NCBI RefSeq assembly: GCF_014642635.1
Contig: NZ_BMIQ01000004.1
Coordinates: forward strand, 248,001-312,000
Reading direction: 5' to 3'
Origin: Aureimonas endophytica
GTDB taxonomy: Bacteria > Pseudomonadota > Alphaproteobacteria > Rhizobiales > Rhizobiaceae
DNA length: 64,000 nucleotides
The notes beneath the pieces were generated by a model. It saw only the letters and a program-made list of their open reading frames with translations, did no database searches and was not told where the DNA came from. Shown here one piece after another: positions 9,470-17,251 of the stretch. The translations under genes were made by a program, and so were the position numbers. Positions within the stretch are counted from its first letter, which is position 1. Each line of letters starts with the position of its first letter.

Positions 9470-9595
9470 GTTGCTCCTCCCAGAGACCTTGGCCGATCGT
9501 TCTGGGCCGTTCCGCGTCGATCGACCGAAGACGCGAGGACCCGTGGCGCCGCTTGTCGCGATCCGCCGGCGCCGTCCCGCGCCGGGCCGGACCCT

Positions 9596-9886
9596 TCAGA
9601 CGAAGCGGAAGACGAAAAGCGCGTAGGCGAGGCAGGCGAGAAGCCCGTACCAGAGATTGGCATCCTCGCCGCCGACCCCGACGAAGCCGAGGCAGATGAA
9701 GGCCGAGCCGAGCAGCGACAGGAACAGGCGGTCGCCGCGCGTCGTCTCGAAGCGCAGGAGCCCGTAGCGCGGCCCGCCGCCCGGCGCGACATATTCCCAA
9801 AGCCCCATCAGGGCGATGAGGAGCGCGATGGCGACGAAGAACAGGGCCGTCGGCAGCGTCCAGGCCATCCAGGAAAAGTCGGGCAT
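9596..9886 (-). CDS. glpU: DUF2160 small membrane protein of the glycerol transporter
   Basis: A 96-residue integral membrane protein with three hydrophobic segments (about 7-29, 52-71 and 77-95) and a central conserved loop (GLWEYVAPGGGPRYGLLRFETTRGDRLFLSLLG). It matches DUF2160, found almost only between the permease genes and the binding protein of rhizobial glycerol ABC loci. Its biochemical role is not established. Ribosome binding site GGGAG precedes the ATG. Here it is separated from glpQ by an oppositely oriented toxin-antitoxin pair of about 0.8 kb, which is not the usual arrangement. Confidence 0.85.
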   Translation of the reverse strand: MPDFSWMAWTLPTALFFVAIALLIALMGLWEYVAPGGGPRYGLLRFETTRGDRLFLSLLGSAFICLGFVGVGGEDANLWYGLLACLAYALFVFRFV

Positions 9887-9993
9887 TCAACAGCTCCCGG
9901 TTGATTGATACGGTCCACCGGATCTTTCCGGCGTGCCGCTTCGCGGATGCCCGTCGAGAGTCTCGGAGACGATTGAAGGAGTATTCGCTATGC

Positions 9994-10010
9994 CGTATGC
10001 TGGCGATACG
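9994..10010 (+). promoter_or_regulatory. inverted repeat upstream of relE-like toxin, candidate operator
   Basis: CGTAT-N7-ATACG lies 15 bases before the GTG start of the toxin gene. Xre-type antitoxins usually bind such inverted repeats to repress their own operon, so this is a candidate operator. It lies within a 12-codon mini frame (ATG at 9990 after AAGGAG, stop at 10026-10028) that overlaps the toxin GTG as GTGA. That frame could couple translation. Confidence 0.4.
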
Positions 10011-10024
10011 CCAGAGCGGATGCC

Positions 10025-10267
10025 GTGAGGCAGGTCCTCTATGAGCGGACGGCGAGACGCGCGCTCGACCGGATGCCGGCCGGCGACAGGCACGCCCTGG
10101 ACCGCAAGCTGCGCCATTACGCGGCGACCGGGGAGGGCGACGTCAAGAAACTGGTCGGCACGGAGCACTATCGCCTGCGGCATGGAGATTGGCGTGCCAT
10201 CTTCATTCTGACGGGCGACGTGGTCGTGGTGAAGATCGCGCATCGGCGCGAGGCCTATGCGAGATAG
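10025..10267 (+). CDS. RelE/ParE-superfamily toxin
   Basis: An 80-residue basic protein of the RelE-like fold: VLYERTARRALDRMPAGDR at the N-terminus, the central VKKLVGTEHYRLRHGDWRAIFIL block and C-terminal VKIAHRREAYAR. Family members are mostly ribosome-dependent mRNA endonucleases. The YRLRHGDWR and HRREAY motifs hold the basic and tyrosine residues usually needed. The start is GTG with no in-frame ATG before residue 17. A short upstream frame ends in the overlapping TGA, suggesting coupled translation. The antitoxin follows after nine bases. The pair sits in opposite orientation inside the leftward glycerol operon, between glpQ and glpU. Confidence 0.88.
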   Translation: MRQVLYERTARRALDRMPAGDRHALDRKLRHYAATGEGDVKKLVGTEHYRLRHGDWRAIFILTGDVVVVKIAHRREAYAR

Positions 10268-10276
10268 GGCGGTGCG

Positions 10277-10633
10277 ATGAACGAAGCGGTTTCCTTGAAG
10301 GGCGAGCCTCTGATCGTCCTGACGCGCGCGGAATATGACGAACTGATCGAGGATGCCGGCGATGCCGCGCTGGCGCGCGACGCCATGTCCAAGGATGCCG
10401 GCGCCCCCGCCATGCCGAGCGAGCTGGTCCAGGCGGTCTGGAGCGGAACGCTTCATCCGCTGGCCGCCTGGCGCAAGGCGGTCGGTCTCAGCCAGGCGGA
10501 GCTGGCGGCGAAGGCGAAGCTTCGGCCGGCGACCGTCAGCGACATCGAGAGCGGCAAGATCGACCCCCGCCTCTCGACGCTGCGGGCGCTGGCGGCTGCC
10601 CTCGGTCTCGGGATCGAGGACATCGTCGACTGA
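10277..10633 (+). CDS. Xre-family antitoxin
   Basis: A 118-residue protein with a short N-terminal segment (LIVLTRAEYDELIEDAGDAALARDAM) that probably wraps the toxin, and a C-terminal helix-turn-helix of the Cro/C1 type (WRKAVGLSQAELAAKAKLRPATVSDIESGKIDPRLSTLRALAAALG, residues about 68-112). It should neutralise the RelE-like toxin encoded nine bases upstream and repress the pair. Toxin-first order is typical of HigBA-like and RelE-Xre modules. Its 3' end is 59 bases from the end of glpQ, convergent with it. Confidence 0.88.
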   Translation: MNEAVSLKGEPLIVLTRAEYDELIEDAGDAALARDAMSKDAGAPAMPSELVQAVWSGTLHPLAAWRKAVGLSQAELAAKAKLRPATVSDIESGKIDPRLSTLRALAAALGLGIEDIVD

Positions 10634-10692
10634 CATCCCGTCCCACCGCGCCGGGGCGCTTCTCCTGGTGGTGAATCCCGGCATCCGCGCCA

Positions 10693-11589
10693 TCACACCC
10701 TCCCCAGGGCGAAGCCCTTGGCGATGTAGTTGCGCACGAACCAGATGACGATCGCGCCGGGGATGATGGTCAGGACGCCGGCGGCGGCGAGGACGCCCCA
10801 GTCCATGCCGGCGGCCGAGACGGTGCGCGTCATGATGGCGGAGATGGGCTTGGCCGCCGTCACGGTCAGCGTGCGGGCGATGAGCAGTTCCACCCAGGAG
10901 AACATGAAGCAGAAGAAGGCGGCGACGCCGATGCCGCTCGCGATCAGCGGCGTGAAGATCTTCAGGAAGAAGCGCGGAAAGGAATAGCCGTCGATATAGG
11001 CGGTCTCGTCGATCTCCTTCGGCACGCCCGACATGAAGCCTTCGAGAATCCAGACGGCGAGCGGCACGTTGAACAGGCAATGCGCCAGCGCCACCGCGAT
11101 ATGCGTGTCGATGAGGCCGAAGGCCGAATAGAGCTGGAAGAAGGGCAGGGCGAAGACCGCCGGCGGCGCCATGCGGTTGGTGAGCAGCCAGAAGAACAGG
11201 TGCTTGTCGCCGAGGAAGCGGTAGCGCGAGAAGGCATAGGCGGCCGGCAGCGCGACGGCCACCGAGATCACCATGTTCATCACCACGTAGATGATCGAGT
11301 TGACATAGCCCGAATACCAGGACGGATCGGTGAAGATCGTCCGGTAGTTGGCGAGCGTCGGCTCGGCCGGGACGAGGGTGAAGGCGCCGATGATCTCCTG
11401 GTTCGTCTTGAAGCTCATGTTGACGAGCCAGTAGATCGGCAGGAGCAGGAAGAGGATATAGACGATCGGAACGAGCGCCTTCGGCCGGAACCGGCCGGAA
11501 GCCATGCGCGCGCGGGCCTTCAGCGCGCTTTCCGAATGGAGCGCCGGCGGCAGGGCTCCGGCGGCGGTGCCGATCTCGGTGGCGCTCAT
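10693..11589 (-). CDS. glpQ: glycerol ABC transporter permease
   Basis: A 298-residue inner-membrane permease of the MalG type with six predicted membrane segments. The EAA loop coupling it to the ATPase is visible (EIDETAYIDGYSFPRFFLKIFTPL). I start it at 11589 (MSATEIG), one base after the glpP stop, with AAGGGAG upstream. An in-frame extension into glpP is not credible. With GlpP it forms the glycerol channel driven by GlpS and GlpT. Usually glpU follows directly. In this window a toxin-antitoxin pair on the other strand intervenes. Confidence 0.93.
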   Translation of the reverse strand: MSATEIGTAAGALPPALHSESALKARARMASGRFRPKALVPIVYILFLLLPIYWLVNMSFKTNQEIIGAFTLVPAEPTLANYRTIFTDPSWYSGYVNSIIYVVMNMVISVAVALPAAYAFSRYRFLGDKHLFFWLLTNRMAPPAVFALPFFQLYSAFGLIDTHIAVALAHCLFNVPLAVWILEGFMSGVPKEIDETAYIDGYSFPRFFLKIFTPLIASGIGVAAFFCFMFSWVELLIARTLTVTAAKPISAIMTRTVSAAGMDWGVLAAAGVLTIIPGAIVIWFVRNYIAKGFALGRV

Positions 11590-11590
11590 C

Positions 11591-12478
11591 TCAGGCGTCT
11601 CCCTTCGGCGCCGGGCGGTCGGTGCCGGCATTGGTCATCACGGTGTAGAAGACCCAGGACAGGAGCAGGATGATCAGGAAGTAGATCAGGCTCATCGCCG
11701 CCGCCGGGCCGAGATCGAACTGGCCGACGGCCATCTTCACGAGGTCGATCGACAGGAAGGTGGTGGAATTGCCGGGGCCGCCGCCGGTGACGACGAAGGG
11801 CTCGGTATAGATCATGAACGAGTCCATGAAGCGCAGCAGCACGGCGATCAAAAGCACGCGGCCCATCTTCGGCAGCTGGATGTAGCGGAAGACGGCGAGG
11901 CGCGAGGCGCCGTCGATCTTGGCCGCCTGGTAATAGGCGTCGGGGATCGAGACGAGGCCGGCATAGCAAAGCAGCACGACGAGGCTCGTCCAGTGCCAGA
12001 CGTCCATGACGATCAGCGTCGCCCAGGCGTCGAAGGAATTCTGGACATAGTTGTAGGGAATGCCGAGGCTCGCCAGCGTATGGCCGAGAAGGCCGATATC
12101 GGTGCGGCCGAAGACCTGCCAGATCGTGCCGACGACGTTCCAGGGAATGAGCAGCGGCAGCGCCATCAGGACGAGGCAGACCGGCACCCAGATGCCCTTC
12201 TTCGGCATGGCGAGGGCGACGAGAATGCCGAGCGGCACCTCGATGGCGAGGATGATCGCGGAGAAGAGGAGATTGCGCCAGAGCGCGTCGTGGAAGCGCG
12301 GCGAGGTGAGGATCTCGCCGAACCATTCCGTGCCGGCCCAGAAGAACTTGTTGTTGCCGAAGGAATCCTGGACGGAATAGTTCACCACCGTCATCAGCGG
12401 GATCACCGCCGAGAAGGCGACGAGCACCAGGACCGGCAGGACCATGAACCAGGCGCGGTTGTCATGCGTCTTGTTCAT
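11591..12478 (-). CDS. glpP: glycerol ABC transporter permease
   Basis: A 295-residue MalF-type permease with six or so membrane helices beginning WFMVLPVLVLVAFSAVIP. The coupling loop reads IPDAYYQAAKIDGASRLAVFRYIQLP, the classic EAA motif region. Start at 12478 (MNKTHDNRAW) lies one base from the glpT stop. The 23 extra in-frame codons upstream fall inside glpT. It is co-transcribed and tightly packed with glpT and glpQ, consistent with a stoichiometric complex. Confidence 0.93.
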   Translation of the reverse strand: MNKTHDNRAWFMVLPVLVLVAFSAVIPLMTVVNYSVQDSFGNNKFFWAGTEWFGEILTSPRFHDALWRNLLFSAIILAIEVPLGILVALAMPKKGIWVPVCLVLMALPLLIPWNVVGTIWQVFGRTDIGLLGHTLASLGIPYNYVQNSFDAWATLIVMDVWHWTSLVVLLCYAGLVSIPDAYYQAAKIDGASRLAVFRYIQLPKMGRVLLIAVLLRFMDSFMIYTEPFVVTGGGPGNSTTFLSIDLVKMAVGQFDLGPAAAMSLIYFLIILLLSWVFYTVMTNAGTDRPAPKGDA

Positions 12479-12479
12479 G

Positions 12480-13559
12480 TCAGGCCCTTCCCTCGACCAG
12501 CCAGGAATCGGCGTAGAGATTGAGCGCGCCCGGCGCGAAGACGACATCGGCCTCCGCCGGCAGCGCCTCGCCTTCCGGCAGGACGGAGACGATCTTCTGG
12601 CCGTTCAGCTCGGCGCGCACGATGCGCTCGGAGCCGACATCCTCCACCCGCGCGATCCGCACCGGAATGCCCTGGCCGCGCGGTACGAGGCGGACGAATT
12701 CCGGCCGGATGCCGAGCTCGGTGCGCGCGCCGCCCCGCGCCGGCGACAGGCCGGCGGGCAGCGGCACGCGGGCGCCGGCCAGGACGGCCTCGGCGCCGTC
12801 GAGCTCGCAGGCAAGGACGTTCATGCCGGGCGAGCCGATGAAATAGCCGACGAAGGTATGGCGCGGCCGCTCGAACAGTTCCTCAGGCGTGCCGATCTGC
12901 ACGACCTGGCCCTCGGTCATCACCACCACCTTCTCGGCGAAGGTCAGCGCCTCGGTCTGATCGTGCGTCACATAGACCATGGTCATGCGGAACTGGCGGT
13001 GCAGCTCCTTCAGCTCCGAGCGGAGCTGCCATTTCATATGCGGGTCGATGACGGTGAGCGGCTCGTCGAACAGGATGGCGTTGACGTCGGAGCGCACGAG
13101 GCCGCGCCCGAGCGAGATCTTCTGCTTCTCGTCGGCGGTCAGCCCCTGCGCCTTGCGCTTCGCCTTGGCCTCCAGGCCGAGGCGGCGCAGCATGTCGGCG
13201 ACGCGGGTCTCGATCTCCGCCTTCGGCACCTTACGATTCCGCAGCGGGAAGGCGAGATTCTCCGCCACCGTCATCGTGTCGTAGATCACCGGAAACTGGA
13301 AGACCTGGGCGATGTTGCGCTCTTCCGGCGAGAGCGTCGTCACATCCCGGTCGCCGAAGCGGATCTCGCCCTCGGACGGGGTCAGGAGGCCGGAAATGAT
13401 GTTGAGGAGCGTGGTCTTGCCGCAGCCGGACGGCCCGAGCAGCGCATAGGCCCCCCCGTCCTCGAAGGTGTGGTCGACCTCGCGCAGGGCATAGGTGCCG
13501 GCGCGCGCCAGCTCCGGCGTATAGGCGTGGCGGATATGATCGAGACGGATGCGGGCCAT
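12480..13559 (-). CDS. glpT: glycerol ABC transporter ATPase with degenerate signature motif
   Basis: A 359-residue MalK-like ATPase: nucleotide-binding domain (1-240) followed by a TOBE/OB regulatory domain. Walker A is canonical (GPSGCGKTT, 42-50). The Q loop, Walker B (AILFDEP, 161-167) with its catalytic Glu, and the H-loop His199 (YVTHDQTEA) are all present. The ABC signature, however, reads LTADEKQ (140-146) instead of LSGGQ. In a heterodimer with GlpS, its Walker A can pair with the intact GlpS signature to form a complete ATP site, while the opposite site is degenerate. It lies 10 bases after glpS and one base before glpP. Confidence 0.93.
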   Translation of the reverse strand: MARIRLDHIRHAYTPELARAGTYALREVDHTFEDGGAYALLGPSGCGKTTLLNIISGLLTPSEGEIRFGDRDVTTLSPEERNIAQVFQFPVIYDTMTVAENLAFPLRNRKVPKAEIETRVADMLRRLGLEAKAKRKAQGLTADEKQKISLGRGLVRSDVNAILFDEPLTVIDPHMKWQLRSELKELHRQFRMTMVYVTHDQTEALTFAEKVVVMTEGQVVQIGTPEELFERPRHTFVGYFIGSPGMNVLACELDGAEAVLAGARVPLPAGLSPARGGARTELGIRPEFVRLVPRGQGIPVRIARVEDVGSERIVRAELNGQKIVSVLPEGEALPAEADVVFAPGALNLYADSWLVEGRA

Positions 13560-13569
13560 CGGTTTCTCC

Positions 13570-14649
13570 TCAGGCCGCGAGACGGGGGGACGTCTCGACC
13601 GCGCGCCCGTCGGCGTCGAAGACGAGCATCGCGGCGGGATCGAAGGACAGAGTCACGGGATCGCCCGGCTGGACGCGCTGCACGCCCGGCACCAGCGCGA
13701 CGAGCCGCTGGCCGGCGACCTCGGCATGGATGAAGGTCTCCGAGCCCGTCACCTCGGCGATGACGACGGTGCCGCGCAGCCGCGCCGCGCCCGGGCGCTC
13801 GGCCAGCGACAGGTGATGCGGGCGGATGCCGGCGCGATAGGCGCCGTCCGGCAGGCGCGCCTGCGTGCCGGCGGCCGGCGTCGCGAAGCCGAGGCCGGAG
13901 ACGAATTCGCCGCGCGTCTTGGTGAGCTCCACGACGTTGAGCGGCGGATCGGAAAAGGTCAGCGCCGTCCGGAGATCGGCGGGATGGCGGTAGATCGCGG
14001 CGGTCGGACCGAATTGCGTGACGCGCCCTTCCGAAAGCGTGGCGGTGTTGCCGCCGAGAAGCAGGGCCTCGGTCGGCTCGGTGGTCGCATAGACGAAGAC
14101 GGCGCCCGTCTCGGCGAAGATGCGGGGCAGCTCCTCGCGCAGTTCCTCGCGCAGCTTGTAGTCGAGATTGGCGAGCGGCTCGTCGAGAAGCACGAGATCG
14201 GCGCCCTTGACGAGGGCGCGCGCCAGGGCGGTGCGCTGCTGCTGGCCGCCGGAGAGATTGAGCGGCAGGCGCTTCAGATAGGGTTCGAGCTTCAGGAGCC
14301 GCGCCGCGCGCTCGACGGCCGCCTCGATCTCGGCGGCGGAGCGCCCGGCGACGCGCAGCGGCGAGGCGATGTTCTCGTAGACCGTCAGCGCCGGATAGTT
14401 GATGAACTGCTGATAGACCATCGCGACATTGCGCCGGCGCACGGAAACGCCCGTCACGTCCTCGCCATTCGCGACGATGCGGCCGGAGCTCGGCCGGTCG
14501 AGGCCCGCCATCAGGCGCATCAGGCTGGTCTTGCCGGCGAGCGTCGGCCCGAGCAGCACGTTCAGCGAGCCGCGCTCCAGGCGCAGCGACACGCGGTCGA
14601 TATGGGTTTCAGCGCCGACCACACGGGTGACGTCGATCAGTTCCAGCAA
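13570..14649 (-). CDS. glpS: glycerol ABC transporter ATPase with altered Walker A and no H-loop His
   Basis: A 359-residue MalK-like ATPase, the same length as GlpT. I place the start at TTG 14649 (reads MLELIDVTRVVG) because GGGAGGG lies just upstream. An earlier TTG at 14670 is less likely. Walker A reads GPTLAGKT (34-41), with Leu where the second conserved Gly should be. The signature LSGGQQQR (132-139) and Walker B LVLLDEP (152-158) are intact. The switch region reads VYATTEPTEA, so the H-loop histidine is Thr190. A TOBE domain follows. The residues missing here are those that GlpT retains, implying an obligate asymmetric GlpS-GlpT pair. Confidence 0.92.
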   Translation of the reverse strand: MLELIDVTRVVGAETHIDRVSLRLERGSLNVLLGPTLAGKTSLMRLMAGLDRPSSGRIVANGEDVTGVSVRRRNVAMVYQQFINYPALTVYENIASPLRVAGRSAAEIEAAVERAARLLKLEPYLKRLPLNLSGGQQQRTALARALVKGADLVLLDEPLANLDYKLREELREELPRIFAETGAVFVYATTEPTEALLLGGNTATLSEGRVTQFGPTAAIYRHPADLRTALTFSDPPLNVVELTKTRGEFVSGLGFATPAAGTQARLPDGAYRAGIRPHHLSLAERPGAARLRGTVVIAEVTGSETFIHAEVAGQRLVALVPGVQRVQPGDPVTLSFDPAAMLVFDADGRAVETSPRLAA

Positions 14650-14721
14650 CGAACCCTCCCAGGCTCCCAACGGATTTCGCCCTCGGCGGCGCGCCGGCTT
14701 CCCGGCGCCGTCCTTCCGTCC

Positions 14722-16227
14722 TCAGGCCGCGGCCGTTCTCCGCGTCATGGTGATGCCTTCCACATAGGCGTCCAGCGCCCGCGCCTCCTCGTCGGAGAAG
14801 CGCAGGCCGAGCTTCGAGCGGCGCCAGAGGATGTCCTCGGCGCCGCGCGCCCATTCCTCCGCCACCAGCCAGCGCACCTCGCCCTCGAAGAGGCCGTGAC
14901 CGAGATCGCGGCCGAGCCCCGCCGCCGCGATGGCGAGCGCGTCGCGGCCATAGGCGCGGATCATGCGCCGCACCGTGCGGCCGTTGAGCATCGGCGCGGC
15001 GCGGGCGAGCTCGCCCTCCAGCGCCGCGACGCCGTCGATCGGAAAATCGCCGCCCGGCAGCGGCGCGCCGCCGGTCCAGGACGCACCGCGCCGGCCGATC
15101 CGCTCGCCGATCCGCTCCAGCGCCTCCTCGGCGAGCTTGCGATAGGTGGTGATTTTGCCGCCGAAGGCGTTGAGCACGGCGGCCTCGCCGCGCGCCGGAT
15201 CGCCGTCGAGCTTCAGCACGTAGTCGCGCGTCGCCTCCTGCGCCTTGGAGGCGCCGTCGTCGAAGAGCGGGCGCACGCCCGAGAAGCTCCAGGCGACGTC
15301 CTCGCGCCGCACCGGGCGCTCGAAATAGTCCGAGGCGGCGGCGAGGAGATAGTCCGTCTCCTCCGGCGTGATCGCCACTTCGGACGGGTCGCCCGCATAG
15401 TCGCGGTCGGTCGTGCCGACGAGGGTGAAATCCTCCTCGTAGGGGATCGCGAAGATGATGCGGTTGTCGGCGTTCTGGAAGATATAGGCGCGGTCGTGGT
15501 CGAAGAGCTTCCGCGTCACGATATGCGAGCCCTGCACGAGGCGGATGTTCTTCGCCTCGTTGCGGCCGAGCGCCCGGCGGATGACGTTGTCGACCCAGGG
15601 GCCGGCGCTGTTGACGAGGAAGCGCGCGGTGACGCCGCGCTCGGCGCCGCCCTGGCGCTCGCGCAGGCGGATGCGCCAGAGCCCGCCCTCGCGCCGCGCC
15701 TCCACCACTTCCGTGCCGGTCATGATCGTCGCGCCGCGCGCCTTGGCGTCGCGGGCGTTGAGGACGACGAGGCGCACGTCGTCGACCCGCGCGTCGGAAT
15801 ATTCGAAGCCGCGCTTGAAGACCGGCTTCAGCGGCGCGCCGAGCGGGCCGGACAGATCGACCGTGCGGGTGCCCGGCAGCTTCCGGCGCCCGCCGATATG
15901 GTCGTAGAGGAAAAGGCCGAGCCGCAGGAGCCAGGCCGGGCGCAGGCCCTGGTGATAGGGCAGGACGAAGCGCAGCGGCCGCACGATATGCGGCGCGATG
16001 GCCCAGAGCACCTCGCGCTCCATCAGCGCCTCGCGCACCAGGCGGAATTCGTAATGTTCGAGATAGCGCAGCCCGCCATGGATCAGCTTGGTCGACCAGG
16101 ACGAGGTGCCGGAGGCGAGGTCGTTCATCTCCGCCAGGCCGACGCGATAGCCGCGACCGGCGGCATCGCGCGCGATGCCGCAGCCGTTGACGCCGCCGCC
16201 GATGACGAAAATGTCGAAATCCTCCAT
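14722..16227 (-). CDS. glpD: aerobic glycerol-3-phosphate dehydrogenase (FAD)
   Basis: A 501-residue membrane-associated flavoprotein that oxidises glycerol 3-phosphate to dihydroxyacetone phosphate and passes electrons to quinone. The dinucleotide-binding motif FVIGGGVNGCGIARDAAGRG opens the protein. Family motifs follow: SGTSSWSTKLIHGGLRYLE, the region VNSAGPWVDN, and GGKITTYRKLAEEALE near the C-terminus. Length matches GlpD. It is the first enzyme gene after glpR in the leftward cluster and 72 bases before glpS. A CGAAA-rich repeated motif in the 86-base glpR-glpD gap may be a GlpR operator. Confidence 0.97.
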   Translation of the reverse strand: MEDFDIFVIGGGVNGCGIARDAAGRGYRVGLAEMNDLASGTSSWSTKLIHGGLRYLEHYEFRLVREALMEREVLWAIAPHIVRPLRFVLPYHQGLRPAWLLRLGLFLYDHIGGRRKLPGTRTVDLSGPLGAPLKPVFKRGFEYSDARVDDVRLVVLNARDAKARGATIMTGTEVVEARREGGLWRIRLRERQGGAERGVTARFLVNSAGPWVDNVIRRALGRNEAKNIRLVQGSHIVTRKLFDHDRAYIFQNADNRIIFAIPYEEDFTLVGTTDRDYAGDPSEVAITPEETDYLLAAASDYFERPVRREDVAWSFSGVRPLFDDGASKAQEATRDYVLKLDGDPARGEAAVLNAFGGKITTYRKLAEEALERIGERIGRRGASWTGGAPLPGGDFPIDGVAALEGELARAAPMLNGRTVRRMIRAYGRDALAIAAAGLGRDLGHGLFEGEVRWLVAEEWARGAEDILWRRSKLGLRFSDEEARALDAYVEGITMTRRTAAA

Positions 16228-16295
16228 GCCGCCCGTTCGCCTCCCTTTCGCATTGCACCATTTTTGATGCGTGAGCGAATATCGATGAGGCTATA

Positions 16296-16323
16296 CCGAA
16301 AGCGAAGCGAAGATCAAACGAAA
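16296..16323 (-). promoter_or_regulatory. candidate GlpR operator upstream of glpD
   Basis: The stretch CCGAAAGCGAAGCGAAG followed by ATCAAACGAAA lies between glpR and glpD, overlapping the glpR stop. A matching core, CCGAAAACGAAAGCG, occurs upstream of glpR (17163-17177). DeoR-type GlpR proteins commonly bind repeated TTCG/CGAA half sites, so both may be operators. Evidence is only this similarity and the position. Confidence 0.35.
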
Positions 16324-17135
16324 TCGTCGGCCGAGATCCGCGCCGTCTCCACCGGTTCGTCCGGCGCGCTGGCCGGCTCGCTCGCCGTCTCGATCAGGCG
16401 CACGCCATGGCTCTTGCAGACCGCGCGAATGCCGGGCCGGGCGCTGTCGGTGACGAAGGTGTGGATCTGCGACAGATGGCCGACGCGCACCGGCGCCGAG
16501 CGGTCGAATTTCGAGCCGTCCGAGGCGAGGACGACATGGCGGGCATTGGAGATGATGGCCTGCGCGACGCGCACCTCGCGATAGTCGTAGTCGAGGAGCG
16601 AGCCGTCGGCATCGATCGCCGAGACGCCGATCACGGCGAAGTCGACCTTGAACTGGCGGATGAAGTCGACGGCGGCCTCGCCGACGATGCCGCCGTCCGA
16701 GCGCCGCACGACGCCGCCGGCGATGACGATCTCGATCTCGGGATAGGGCCGCATCAGCGAGGCGACGTTGATGTTGTTGGTGATCACCATCAGCCCGGAC
16801 TTGCGCAACAACGCCTGGGCGACGGCTTCCGTCGTCGTGCCGATATTGATGAAGAGCGAGGCGCGGTCGGGAATGAGCTCGGCCGCCGCCCGCCCGATCG
16901 CCGCCTTCTCCTCCGCCGCGATCAGCCGGCGCGCGTCGTAGCCGACATTCTCGACGCTGGAGGAGAGGACCGCCCCGCCATGGACGCGGGCGAGCAGCCG
17001 CGCGTTGCAGAGATCGTTGAGATCCTTGCGGATGGTCTGCAGCGAGACGCTATAGGTCTCGGCGAGGTCCTCGACCGTCACCCGGCCGAAGCGCTTGGCG
17101 CGTTCGAGGATCTGCGACTGGCGTTCGGACAGCAT
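16314..17135 (-). CDS. glpR: DeoR-family glycerol regulon repressor
   Basis: A 273-residue DeoR-family regulator. The N-terminal winged helix reads ERQSQILERAKRFGRVTVEDLAETYSVSLQTIRKDLNDL. The C-terminal sugar-phosphate sensor shows the isomerase-like INIGTTTEAVAQALL and VIGVSAIDADGSLLDYDYREVRVAQAII motifs. Family knowledge and position make glycerol 3-phosphate the likely inducer. It heads the leftward glycerol cluster and probably represses itself and glpD onward. A ribosome binding site (AGGAGAAG) lies just before the ATG. The last residues overlap the candidate operator for glpD. Confidence 0.92.
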   Translation of the reverse strand: MLSERQSQILERAKRFGRVTVEDLAETYSVSLQTIRKDLNDLCNARLLARVHGGAVLSSSVENVGYDARRLIAAEEKAAIGRAAAELIPDRASLFINIGTTTEAVAQALLRKSGLMVITNNINVASLMRPYPEIEIVIAGGVVRRSDGGIVGEAAVDFIRQFKVDFAVIGVSAIDADGSLLDYDYREVRVAQAIISNARHVVLASDGSKFDRSAPVRVGHLSQIHTFVTDSARPGIRAVCKSHGVRLIETASEPASAPDEPVETARISADDFV

Positions 17136-17150
17136 GCGTCTTCTCCTGAC

Positions 17151-17178
17151 GCGCGAACGATGCCGAAAACGAAAGCGG
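17151..17178 (-). promoter_or_regulatory. candidate GlpR operator upstream of glpR
   Basis: GCGAACGATGCCGAAAACGA and the following AAGCGG hold three CGAA half sites in the glpR leader, similar to the motif before glpD at 16296-16323. Autoregulation by GlpR would fit. Low confidence. Confidence 0.3.
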
Positions 17179-17251
17179 ATCGCAAGCGCGACGCGACGCG
17201 TTCCCGCCGATGACGAGGGGGGATGATTGGGGCGGGGTGAAGACGGAAGGC

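Noticed and set aside
9887-10692. Insertion sequence carrying the toxin-antitoxin pair
   Set aside because: No transposase, terminal inverted repeats or target duplication could be seen at the borders.
13549-16584. 1011-codon open frame on the + strand across glpS and glpD
   Set aside because: It is antisense to three glp genes with clear family motifs. Long antisense frames are expected in this G+C-rich DNA, and the translation is Arg/Ala/Glu-rich with no motif.
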